Positions 1-10,669 of a stretch of 64,000 bases of DNA are shown one piece after another. The position numbers and the translations under genes are program-made. Location: NCBI GenBank assembly GCA_958450325.1, contig OY288239.1, forward strand, positions 45,679,511 to 45,743,510, read 5' to 3'. This stretch comes from Agrostemma githago. Taxonomy: Eukaryota; Streptophyta; Magnoliopsida; Caryophyllales; Caryophyllaceae. Below the pieces are notes generated by a model. That model was not told the DNA's origin, ran no database searches, and saw only the letters and a list, made by a program, of their open reading frames with translations. Numbering within the stretch: the first letter of the stretch is position 1; every line of letters begins with the position of its first letter.

Positions 1-1768
1 TAAGCACTCCATGCTTAGAATGACTCTCATTGCCAATGGTTTCGGACGTCCGAAAACCGTCGATTCTGAGTAAGGGGTGAGGTTACGTATTGGGAAGCCA
101 ACGTTCGCTAGACATCGACACCTAATCCCGCCCGCACATATCGGCCTCTACTGATCAATCGGTGGGCTGATAACTTTGTTCCCTTGTTGTGGCGGAAGTA
201 CTGTAACATCCGTTGTTTTAACCCTATATCTTTGCTATGTCGGTTGTTTAAAGACAAGTAAGCTTTGTCGTCGAAGTAGGTGTATTTACATTCTTTGCAC
301 ACGATTTCACGTGACAAGCAGACCATGAAAAGATGCACATTGGAGAGTAGAGAGTACTAGTATTATACGTATTAGCAAATCAGTTTTAACGTGATAATAT
401 GGATATTAGTCATTCTCATGGTATACCTTACCTGGTATTCTGCTTAAGATGCGTCGGCTCGGTATTAATGGTGATGCATCGAACCATGTATGGTGAGCAT
501 CGGGACTAATACGGAACCCGACCATCGCTTTGTTCAGTTTTAGCTTGTTTACGTTTTGGTTTTCGTGTTAGGTAATTTAGCATGCGATTATAAGGTCATA
601 AAAGCAATAAATCATACGAAAGCTGTAAATGCGAATATAAGTAAATCACATAGTGAGGAATTGCACCCTCAGAGTATACACTAAACGGGACACGATGCAT
701 AGATAGTTGAGAATGGATCTCAGAACTACTCGGGTCTATTTAGGGTATTTTAGTGTTTATGGTTGAAGTTGGGACGTTACGTGTTTTAGTATGTGTTATG
801 GACCTAGCGTCCACGTTTGACATTATCGTAGTGCATAATAAAAGTACAAAAATGTAAAGTTTTGTTTAGATGACAACCTAGTGACGATTCGACTTCAAAA
901 GGCGGATCCTCCTTGCTTGCCACGTGATTTTGGCATAGTTCCGTTACCGTTTGCTCGTTCTGCGGCTAATCCGACAGAGTTCGGTTATTTCTAGCTGATT
1001 CTGCGGCTAATCTGGCAGAACTCCGTTACTAGGCTCGGAGTAGCTAGTCAATCACAGACACCTCGGGAACGAGTGGAGTGCTCGAAGGTGAGGAGTAGCG
1101 TCGATTTCGTTTATCGAGACTACGATTGAGTGGATCGTTTGCTTTGGGTGTCGGAGTGCGATCCCAAGCGAGAGAAACTCGTAATGAGTAAAGGGAGAAG
1201 GGAATTGAGAAATTTTGTCGAATGAATAAGGTGAGGGGGTATTTATAGTTGCTCGCGTAGTTCAAAACACCCTGTGAGACGCTTGAGTCCAGGCGCACCA
1301 GAACTCAGGCGCCTCGGTCTGTGCGCACGAGAATCAGGACGCTCGGAGTGAGGCGCCTGGAATTTTGAAGATACGATTTTGATACTTTCCAAAACCAATA
1401 GTGTGCGTATCATTTGCTAACTTGGAGGTTAAGTTTCCCCATGACCTTGCGCGCCGTTGCGTCGAGTGGGCTTCGGGTGCGCATCCCGAGGTTCGCTTGG
1501 CGCGACGTGCTGACTCTGGTTTGACTTTGTGTATTTCGGGACCGATTCGGAGTCCCGGTGTCGGAATTGACTCTAATTAGTTTCGACGCGACCGTAATGA
1601 CACGACTAAGGCTGCCTTGATGTTAATTAACTTTTCCAAGTAATTATTTGATCCGTTCTATAGAAAAACTGTCTAAAACATCGCAATCTCGCATCGGTTG
1701 CAGTCTGATCGTCATTGGGGGTTTGTTGGGCACTCCCGCAGCCACCAGGTCCAAATCTGGGTGTCTAC
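1..1768 (-). mobile_element. Tat/Ogre-type LTR, copy 1 (partial)
   Basis: On the minus strand the sequence begins at 1768 with TGTAGACACCC, the same start as the LTRs at 52313 and 55083. Its left end (1-135, reverse complement) carries the block CCTCACCCCTTACTCAGAA found near the 3' ends of those LTRs, so the last few hundred bases lie left of the window. Bases just outside 1768 are not purine-rich, so this is the outer edge of a 5' LTR or a solo LTR rather than a 3' LTR next to a polypurine tract. No coding capacity is seen. Assignment rests on similarity to the two LTRs that have tRNA-Arg primer sites. Confidence 0.8.
1277..1358. repeat. AGGCGCCT dyad array in LTR copy 1
   Basis: Six 8-bp words related to the palindrome AGGCGCCT start at 1277, 1291, 1307, 1321, 1336 and 1351, giving spacings of 14, 16, 14, 15 and 15 bp. 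Two (1307 and 1351) are perfect palindromes, and a third (GTGCGCAC at 1321) is a different perfect palindrome. Flanks are often CTC or GAG, extending the dyads. A binding-site cluster is one possible role; only the regular repeat itself is seen. Confidence 0.75.
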
Positions 1769-2396
1769 ACACGTATATCCTAAAAGGAGTCCATCAAATA
1801 AAAGCGGTATATTAGAACTAATTTTTTATTGTTGATAAATTTGGCAAAACATTTTATTTTTGAATTATTTTGTTGTTTGAATCCTAAAAAATATCTAAAA
1901 AAAACACTAAATTAACCATTAAAACATGTACTTTGATGAATAAACTATGTATCGCGAAACCAATACTCCGTATAAAAAATGATTATCTGATCTATATGTC
2001 TTATGATACATTGATAATTTGATACCCGTTAATATCAACACCAAACTATTTACGCAATATCAACTCAAAGTAAATTTTACTCCAACATATATAAGTATAT
2101 TTACCATTTAAATACGGAGTATATTTTTCTCAAACAACTATTTAAAAAATTAAGATAAATCTACGTGTTATTCTAAAGTTAATCTCATTACTACTGCATG
2201 CACTTGTATAAGCCGTTCATTTGCACCCGGCTAAAACTAGTAATTGTGGATTTGTGGTTGCCCTTGTTTAGTTGTTTCCCTCCAATTCTCCGAAGTCCAA
2301 AACCCTTCGTCTACAAACCACAGTACAGTACAACTCTACATCCATTACCATTTTCCCAGCATTTAAACTCTACATCCATTACATAATAACCTCAAA
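1769..2396 (+). promoter_or_regulatory. Upstream region of ZIP4
   Basis: AT-rich sequence between the LTR edge and the ATG of ZIP4. It holds the promoter and 5' leader by position. A weak TATA-like word (TGTATAA) lies near 2205; I cannot fix a transcription start. Two TACTCCGTAT-like words (about 1962 and 2116) look like MITE remnants. The inserted LTR ends only about 630 bp from the start codon, so it could influence expression. Confidence 0.4.
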
Positions 2397-5300
2397 ATGA
2401 GAATACTAGAGATCTGCTCGCCATCGCCGGAGCTCCGGCAACTTGATACCCTCACGCTACTAGAATCGCTCGTAAAACAAACCGAAACTCTCTCCTCTTT
2501 ATCTTCGGCCCCTTCCCCTCTCTCACCTCAGCTCCAGCACTGCCTAGCTCAGCTCGCTCAACTCGGTTCCGATTCGCTCTCCAACTCGGTCAAGCTCCAG
2601 CTATGGAAGCTCAGTTACCGTTTATGGAACTCCTGCGTCGACCTTACTAACTCCTCCCGCGCTGGAATCGAGCAGGCGGAGCTCCGACGCGCCGCCGCCG
2701 ACATTCTCTTTATCGCCGGTGAGGTCACCGGAGTTCCATCGGCGGCGTTGAAAGCAGCGTTGTTGTACTTCAAGACTGGATTGATTTATCACGAGTTGAA
2801 GAATTTTGAGCAGGCCAGTAATTGTTTTGAGAAAGCTACCGATTTAGTTTCAAACGTTGAAACTGAGTCGATTTCTGACCTTTCAGAGAGGAGATTGTTG
2901 CTGGATATTAATATCGCTAGGGCGCGCACTTCTTGGGAGGTATTGGTTTATTGAATATGTTGTTATTTCAGATTTGCAGTTAATTGTTATTATTTCATGA
3001 ACTTGTTTATATTGGGAAATGTCTGCGCTCATGAATGTCGAATTGACGTTCATTTTCAGGTTCTGGATAGAAATGTTTCTATCACATTGTTGAACCGTTC
3101 GAAGAAAGTGCTCTTTGAAACAGCTGATAATTACGGAGCCTTAGCAGAGCAGTACTTGGCATTTGGGAAGGCTTTGTTGGCTAAGAATGAGGTTTTGGAG
3201 GCAAAAGAGGCGTTGAAGTTGATGAGTGAGGGGTTAGAGTTGTGTGAGCGAGGGTTGAGAGTGGTGAAAAAGACAGAGGAAGCACTGCATTTGAAGTGTC
3301 TGAGGGATAAGACGCTACGTTTTATGGCTGCATTGCATTTACAGAGAGAGGAGTATGAGAGTGTGATCAAGTGTGTGAGGGTCTTGAGGGATCATAGTGG
3401 CATAAAATCGGGTGATACTCATCCTAGTTTGAGTGTGCTGGCGATGAAGGCATGGTTAGGTTTAGGAAGATCTAGTGAGGCGGAGAAAGAGTTGAGAGAT
3501 ATGGTTGTAAATAAGGGTATTCCGGAGGGGGTCTGGGTGTCGGCTGTGGAGGCCTATTTCAAGGCCGTGGGTGTGGCTGCAGTCGAGACGATTAAGAGTG
3601 TCTTCATGGGGCTATTAGGAAGGTGCCAGGTTAGTGCCAGTGCCGCAGTAAGGGTGATTTACAGGGTCATCGGGGAAGGTGGTGGTGGTGAAGGGTTAAG
3701 GATCCGGGAGATAATGGTGGAGGAGTTGGTATCGGATGAGAGGGTGGTAATGCTGTTTGCGGGGGAAGGTGCAGCCAACGAAAGAACTGCTTTACATGCT
3801 GTCTTATGGAACTGGTGAGGATTAACCCGTCTTTGTTGTAAAAATGTGATATATAACGCTCTAATTTCAAATTATTCTATATTAATAGGGTTATAGTACT
3901 AGAATATCATATTGGGGAAGAGTATTAAATTATATAGATATATCTGGCTTCTGTAATTCTTCGCCTCATAGGCTGTGATAACTTTTATTGGTTACTTTTA
4001 TGAACAACTGTATTGGTAAGTGATAACTTCAGCAGTGATTGAGAAGTTGGCTTTCTTGTCAACTATTTTTGCACTAAAGCTTGTGTATCACTGTTTTGCA
4101 AGTTCACTTTTGTATGGTATCCGGAAACAAGGATGTTTAATTCATATTCAAATGGCTGAAGGAGGATATAATACCTGAAGTTTTGCCTTATAACATGGGG
4201 TGAAATAGGGTTGAACGGGAACTGCTAAACCCTGTGGTATTTGGTGAAGAACCTGCTAGTTTGAGGACCTGCAGAGTTACAACTTACAACCTACTACGGT
4301 CTTAGTAGCTTTATAGCTGTGCACTTAGGAGGGTGGGATTCAAACCCTCAACTGTTCTGAACAAAGAACCAAACCGGTTTTTCCAGAACCGGAGTTGTCA
4401 ACCTCTAAGGCGACTTTCGCAACATAATTACTCTTATTCTCTTGTATTGAACATGCTAATTTGAGTTTTGATATCATCACAAGCAAAAATATAAGCTGTA
4501 TTGTGTGTGGGAATTGATAGAGGTATAGCCAATGGATCATATTAGAAGAATTGCATTCTGCTAGATGGTTGGAATATCAAGATATATATACCTGCTAATA
4601 GCAAAAATCAGTACTGTGAGAAAATTCATGAAGTTCTTTTCCATCCAAATTGTTCTGCTTATTTTTTTTGTCTTTAACACTAATTTTTTTTTGTCGCTGA
4701 TGAAGCAGCTGCCATTTTTTTTGTATATCCTGGCTGAATTTAACTCCCTTTTGAACTATTCCGGTGCAGTGCTGCAGCTCATTTTCGAGCAAAGGACTAC
4801 AAGATAAGTGCAAATTTATTTGAAAAAGCGATGCTTTATGTACCTAGTGGCATTGAGAGCAGAATACTCAGAGCAAAGGGGTATAGAGTTTTATGTCTGT
4901 GCCACCTTGCGCTCTCTCAGCTTGATCAAGCTACGGAGTACATAGACGAGGCAGAAAAGGTACTTTTTATTTTACTGAGTTTACTAAAAAAACCTTAAGT
5001 GAAGATGAGTGACAGAAGTTGTCAGTGGTCTGATATTTTTTCTTTCCTCTGCAGCTAGAGCCAAATATAGCTTGTGCATTCCTGAAGGTACATTCCCATT
5101 GCATAGTTGATGTCCTTACATTGTCTGCGCTTGAGGAAATCTGAACGCAGTGTTCAACTTCATTCTTTATTCGTGCAATGTTTTTATTTTTATTTATTTT
5201 CTTATTTGGGCAGTTTAAGATCCGCTTGCAAACAAATGATCATGCTGCAGCTATAACTCAGTTGCAAGCAATGATGAGGTGTACTGACTTCACAACGGCC

Positions 5301-6728
5301 TTCCTTTCACTCTCAGCCCATGAAGCAGTTGCATGCCGTGCACTTTCTGTCGCTGTTGCCTCTTTGTCTGGTCTCCTCGACTTTTACACATCAGGAAAAC
5401 AAATGCCTATTGCTGAAGTTGTAGTCTTTCGCACTATTTTTGCGATTCTTACTCAAGAACCTGGTAATCAGCGTGAAGTCCTGAAATTCATTAAAAAAGC
5501 TCAATCTAGAATTTCTGAACTTGGACCTGATAATTTCTTTGGGAAAGGAGAGGTTGGAATCCGGGAATGGAATTGGATTGCAACAAATGCATGGAACTTG
5601 GGGACAAAAGCGGGAGCTGAGAAGAATTATGAACTTTGTGCAGAATTCATGAACTCTTCAGCTGACTTTTATTGTGCTTTAATGGATGGAGAGATGGAGG
5701 GAAACAATGCAATGGTTTGCAAGTCGATTATCTTGTCTGTTTCTGCCATGTTATCTTCTGAGAAGCAAAATAAGGTTGTAATGCAGGATGCACAACTGAA
5801 GAAAGCCCTTGAGCTGCTAGAAAGAGCTGGAAAGGTATATATCTTGTCATTCTTCAGAAATAAGAGAACTTTCCTACAGTACCCATCTACATAACTCATT
5901 TGTTTACGTGTTCAGTTTTCGGTGTCAAAGCTATTTGTGTACGCTTACTATTTTGGTAAACTTTTTGGGTAGAAAAAACTGTTTTGCCTACCATTTTTCT
6001 TTAGTCGAACGCATTTGGAACATGACACTCCTTTATTACACTATCCTACCCATAGTATAATACATAGCTTACTTCTTCCTGCAATTTGCTCTCAGTTGAT
6101 GGAAGCATTGTCAACCTCTGACAAATTATCTAACTGTCAAGACAACACCCTTGATCCAAAACTCCATATCGCATACATATTGAGTGCATATGAACTTTAT
6201 GGAAGAAGAAATGACAAGCTATCCCAACAACTTATTGTGATGAACTTTGCTAATTCAAAAGCTTGCAACCCGAAACATCTTTTTCAGATAGGTCTCGCCG
6301 CCTCTCAGGGCTCGCATCAGAATGCTGAAGTAGCCACATTTACTCTAAGCACGTGTCTCTCAACCATGCTTGCCTCGTCATTGCCAGATTATAAGGATGT
6401 GGCAATGGTCATAAGAAGGCTGATTACCTTAGCTGTAATCTACAAGAGCGATGCAGATGATGTAGTTTACAGTCTATACAAACAAGCTTATAAAATAATG
6501 GTGGGTTTGAAAGATGGTGACTTCCCTGTTGACGAAGGGAAATGGCTGGCTACTACATCATGGAATCGCGCAGCCTTGCCGGTGAGATTGGGGCAGGTAG
6601 ATGGAGCGAAGAAATGGATGAACATGGGATTGGAACTAGCTAAAAAAGTGCCAGGCCTTGAAACATATAAGGCTTGTATGGAAGACTATATAGCTGGCTT
6701 TGAGAAGATACTACAAGGGAATAATTAA
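2397..6728 (+). CDS. ZIP4: ZIP4/SPO22 meiotic TPR protein, six exons
   Basis: Exons by GT-AG boundaries and unbroken frame: 2397-2939, 3060-3814, 4770-4959, 5055-5087, 5214-5834 and 6096-6728, together 2775 bp and 924 residues, close to the size of plant ZIP4. The start MRILEICSP, the stretch ASNCFEKATDL near residue 140, the LWNCAAAHF block across the exon 2/3 junction and the C-terminal WNRAALPVRLGQ block read as this family. The protein is almost all helical TPR-like repeats, with no signal peptide or membrane segment. ZIP4 is known as a ZMM-group scaffold on meiotic chromosome axes, required for class I (interfering) crossovers. Exon 4 is only 33 bp. All introns are phase 0 except intron 2, which splits a Cys codon. 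No disabling change is visible. The bases TGAG at 3816 would end translation if intron 2 were retained. It is the only host gene seen here. Confidence 0.93.
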
Positions 6729-7589
6729 TTCAGACAGTTTGCATACTTCTGGCGTGAGAAGGTTAGTAAAGTTTATAGTTTGGAAAGGAGATTTTTGCAG
6801 GAAGCTGAAGGAGATCAGGTGTACAGGAGTGCATCTGGAAAAAGTATGAAAATTTGGTAAGTTTTAACGCTCCAGCGCCTTATAAAGGACTTGCTGTAAC
6901 TAAACATGATAATTGCATTTTTCTTGTGGCCTATGCTCCACTGATACGTAGGCTTGTGACCTCATTGAAGCTGATGTAGAACTGTAATGCAAGGAAGTGG
7001 TTTTTTTGGGTGAAAGTTGGTATATCCCTATCCCTATTATAATAAAACAAGCCTTTTAAAGGCACCACAATCACTTTCACAAAAATATGCTGACATGTTG
7101 CCCTCACAATTTTTTGCGGGTTATTTTAATTTTCAACTCAATTGCCATCAACCGCTTCTATGTGAGTGCTGATGTTTCCAAATTCGAATTGATTATTTGA
7201 ATTCTATCACTCCAGTTTGTATTTGTGTTATCATTAAATAACATAATTTGGTTAATTACTGTGGATGCTGCCACTCGTGCGTGCACTCGTGCCTTTCGTG
7301 GCAGCAACTCACACAGTCGATGGGGGATCCCCCTCAACTTGTTCGATCTACGTTCAGTGTGATGTATTGTCCGATTTGTAGGCTGTACTAGGCAGATCTA
7401 TGGCGCATCTCTGTTGATCGAGGTGTGGTTTTAAATTTTAAAGATCAGATCATTCGGTTTGACAATCGTTATAGTGAACCGAACTTGCGATGTGATTGGG
7501 GTGCTCAGAAACCATTAAAGTTAACTTTGATCCTTAGTCAGGACCACAGCCGAATGATATGGAGATATAATGATAAAGATTGACTTGTA
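6729..7589 (+). other. 3' flank of ZIP4, no gene seen
   Basis: Holds the 3' UTR of ZIP4 by position. An AATAAAA word at about 7040 could serve polyadenylation but sits in sequence that looks like a decayed repeat (TCCCTATTATAATAAAAC, Helitron-like). From about 7300 onward the sequence may already be the eroded 3' end of the LTR that is clear from 7590. No open frame of interest. Confidence 0.4.
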
Positions 7590-8076
7590 GTCTTAAGCAA
7601 TCTATGTCTAGAATGACTCTCGTTTCAAGGATTAGGCCATCCACTATCCAGAGATTCGAATAAGGAGTAGGAGTATGTATTGAGAAGTCAATGTTATGAA
7701 TATCGACACTCAATTCTGCACGTACATATCGGTCTCTACTTAATCAATCGATGCCAGTTAAGTGGTGAAAAAAAATTAACAACCAGAGTCTTAACTTTGG
7801 ATATGCATTTGACTATATCGATTCATTTAGGAGCAAACAAAGTAATGTCGGAGTTGATATTTAATGTTCGTTTCATGTGATATATGCGATAACACATAAC
7901 AAGTTGAACATTGATAAGTTGCACGTAAAAGGGAGAAAACGTTTATTAGATATTAGGCATAATACCTGAATCTTGCAAACAAGTTTAACGCGATATTACG
8001 AATATTAGTCGGTTTGCGTGATATTAACCCACATGGTATATATTCTGCTTGAAGTGCGTCTGTAATGTATTAGATA

Positions 8077-8280
8077 AGACGTTTGGTGTCAGGTGTTCCA
8101 GTACTGAGTCGCCTAGTTGGACGTGTTTCAGAGTTATGGTGCCTAACTCTCGGCGTTCGAGCTAATGCGGAACATGACCATTGATTAATTAATTTGAACA
8201 ACTCAGAAACAGAAATGTACACAGACACAGGCGCCTCAGGTGAGGCGACTCAGAACTGAGACGCCTGGTTGCAGGTGTTT
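8077..8280. repeat. 14/16-bp dyad arrays in LTR copy 2
   Basis: AGGCGCCT-related words start at 8077, 8091, 8107, about 8121, 8137 and 8151, then again at 8229, 8243, 8259 and 8273. Spacing alternates 14 and 16 bp throughout, a 30-bp dimer. Only 8229 is a perfect palindrome; the others have one to four changes. LTR copy 1 has no such array at the matching place. Confidence 0.65.
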
Positions 8281-9154
8281 TGGGTCAAGGAAGCTAAGAT
8301 CGGTCACGAGTTTCTGTGTTCGTTAAAGTTGTTGATTAGTTCGTTGATTTACGTTTTAGGCTTCTGATTAGTGCTTTAACATGTGATTTCGTCATAAAAG
8401 TGATAAAACATGTGATTTAAAGCGGTAAAGATGCGATAACGTAAGTAAATCATATTAGATTATTTGTTACACCCTCAAATTGTACACAAAACGATTAAAA
8501 ACAATGCGTGGATGATAAAGAGTGGATCTAATAACGACTACTCGAATTTATGTGTTTTAATTAGGGTTTAAGTGTCGACGTTGCGTAGCTTGAACGATTT
8601 GGCCTAGAGGACATGGTCGGACATCACCGCGACAGGAACCGAGCTATGAGTAAGGGTTGCACACCGTGTTCAGAAAATATTGGTGTGCGCATCGATTTGG
8701 TGGACGATTATGAACCTGTTTGTCTACAAAAATGATAATGCATAATTTAAGACCCTTATTTAAATACAATCGAAAGAGCTAGATTTAGTGTTAACCTAGT
8801 GACAAATACAACTTGCACGGGACAAGTGAAAGTTATATAACGTCTACGATGACTTGTTTTTATGTTATGAACGCAGTGAATTGTTTAGGTTAAGAACCGT
8901 TTAATTCGACTTCAAATTACTTGTATATCGATTTATTTGTGATGGATCCAATTCGAGGAATTGTGTTTTGTATAGAAAATTTCTATATGTGATTAATAGG
9001 ACCGATCAAATTATGAATTCGAAAGATCGAGAAATTAGGGCTTAGGATTCGTCGAATTATGAACTCTTAGAAATCATAAGGGGGTTGAATTGTGTGTTGA
9101 ATGATCGAGGAAAAAGTCGTATTTATAAATATTTTTAGGTTAAAATCCGGGCTT

Positions 9155-9206
9155 AGGCGCTTGCCACCAGGTGACTTGGGCTTGAGGCGCCTGGGCTCAC
9201 GCGACA
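9155..9206. repeat. Third 14/16-bp dyad array, LTR copy 2
   Basis: Four words start at 9155, 9169, 9185 and 9199 (14, 16, 14 bp). The one at 9185 is the exact palindrome AGGCGCCT. Its place in the LTR corresponds to the array at 1277-1358 in copy 1, so this one is ancestral to both copies. It ends just before the CACTA insertion at 9217. Confidence 0.65.
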
Positions 9207-9230
9207 CAGGGGTACGCACTACAAGAAAAG

Positions 9231-9505
9231 CATCCCCGAGCATCCACCTGATGGGCATCCTGTGCATACGGACGCCTAAGGCGTCTACATCAAAGAACGG
9301 GCGTCCACTATCGGACTCAAAACATGGCGTCCAATGAGGATGGGGTTGGGCGAAAAGTTGGGCAGACGGGCGTCTGCTAGCAGTCGCCATTTGGGCTAAT
9401 ATGGCATCCACTAGCGGACGTTAAATGGGCTTTTCGGATGTCCACTAGCGGACGCCAGGTCCTGTCTTAGAAAAAAAACACGGGCATCCACTCTCGGACG
9501 CCCGT
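9231..9505 (+). repeat. CACTA 1 subterminal repeats
   Basis: Repeated words of the form GGCGTCC and GGACGCC, several arranged as inverted pairs around CACTAGC or CACTATC (for example near 9303, 9408, 9440 and 9485). In CACTA elements such subterminal repeats bind the element's own accessory protein during transposition; here the assignment follows from position just inside the terminal repeat. Confidence 0.75.
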
Positions 9506-9979
9506 TTCTCCAACTCGCCACAAATACTAGCCAACCCTTCTCGCCTTACTCATTCTCAAAAAAAAATTCCACTCTCTAACTCTTCACCCGCGCGTCCTCT
9601 CCATTTTTCCTTCTTCTTTCTAATTCTACGGTATGTTTTTCTTACTTTAATTACTTCTTATTCAGTTTAATATTTGTAAATTTATTTGAATTTATTTCAG
9701 TTATTATTGCTAGTTTGATATATAGTTATTGTTGTTTAGGTCTCACATGAGTTGCATTGTTTGTTTGCCCATTAGTTTAGCCTAATTTTGATTAGGTAGA
9801 TTGTTGGTATAAGCTTAGGGTTTGCGGTATTGATGTTGTGATGAATTCGTGAGAATTGGATTAAATTGAGTTTAGTTTGAGTAATTTGTTAGTATAAATA
9901 TGTTAAGGCGAATTCTAAATCAATAATACATTTGGGTTTAGTTCGAGTAATTTGTGATTAAATTGGGGAAATTCAGTTA
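9506..9979. other. CACTA 1 leader, no gene seen
   Basis: AT-rich sequence between the subterminal repeats and the Tourist-like element. GTATGTTT near 9632 resembles a 5' splice site, which suits the leader intron of a transposase transcript, but nothing confirms it. Confidence 0.3.
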
Positions 9980-10503
9980 TGCTATGTTTGGGAACATGAA
10001 TTTGGATTTGAAATTCGGATTTGAAATATTTCAAGCGTTTGGGAACCCCTTGGATTTGGATTCGAAATTTAGACCAAATCCAACCTAGTTCAAATTTGAT
10101 TTTCTCAAATTCTTAGTATAGGGTAGTCATTTCAAATTCTCACTTATTTCTTTTTTAATTTTTCCGTATAATCTTGTTAGAATATACTACCTCCGTATCT
10201 ATATGTTTGTCCACTTTCAATATAATACTCCACCCATATATTAAATAAAGTGGACGAACATATAGATACGGAGGGAGTATTTTTTTCTTCATTTTTTCCC
10301 CGTAATTTATATTTTTCTAATGATAATTTTTTTTTAAAAAAATTGATGACCTTGGCCCGACTCTACCCGCCCAAATTCCAAATCCAAATCCAAGGGTACC
10401 CAAACACAATTTTGGATTTGGATTTGGATTCGAATTCTAGAAATTCAAATACAAGAATTGAATTCATGATATTCAAATCAATTCCGAGTACCCAAACGCA
10501 ACC
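9980..10503. mobile_element. Tourist/PIF-Harbinger-like MITE
   Basis: Flanked on both sides by TTA (9977-9979 and 10504-10506), the target of PIF/Harbinger elements. Terminal sequences are related in inverted orientation, sharing GTTTGGG followed by GGATTTG/GAATTTG runs. Non-coding. It contains a nested Stowaway element. Confidence 0.65.
10187..10277. mobile_element. Stowaway-like MITE, 91 bp
   Basis: Almost a complete hairpin: the left arm CTACCTCCGTATCTATATG is repeated as its inverted complement at the right end (GATACGGAGGGAG), flanked by TA on each side. This fits Stowaway/Tc1-mariner MITEs. It sits inside the Tourist-like element. Confidence 0.8.
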
Positions 10504-10669
10504 TTAGAGAAATTAAGTTAGAGAAATTAAGTTTGAGTAATTTGTAATTTGTGATTAAATTGTGATTTTATTTGTGTTAGTTAGTAGTAAATTAAGTTAG
10601 GGAAATTCAACTTTAATTTGTTATATATATTTTTTTAAATAGAAAATGAAGAGAATTGAACGAAAATAG

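Larger units (their letters stand above)
7590..9216 (-). mobile_element. Tat-type LTR, copy 2 (degenerate, split by CACTA)
   Basis: Long stretches match LTR copy 1 in the same order: the AGAATGACTCTC block (7610), the CGTACATATCGG block (7718), the GTCATAAAAG and GTAAGTAAATCA blocks (about 8390-8450) and the GTGGATCTAATAACG block (8520). It is more decayed than copy 1 and has no recognisable LTR terminus. At 9216 it is interrupted by CACTA element 1, so the remainder of the LTR should lie beyond that element. No coding sequence. Confidence 0.7.

Noticed and set aside
2198..2386. Upstream open frame in the ZIP4 leader
   Set aside because: 62 codons without similarity to anything known; transcript start is unknown, so a uORF role is unsupported.
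9231..9505. Inverted GGCGTCC/GGACGCC words as another novel dyad array
   Set aside because: They sit directly inside a CACTA terminus and are ordinary subterminal repeats.
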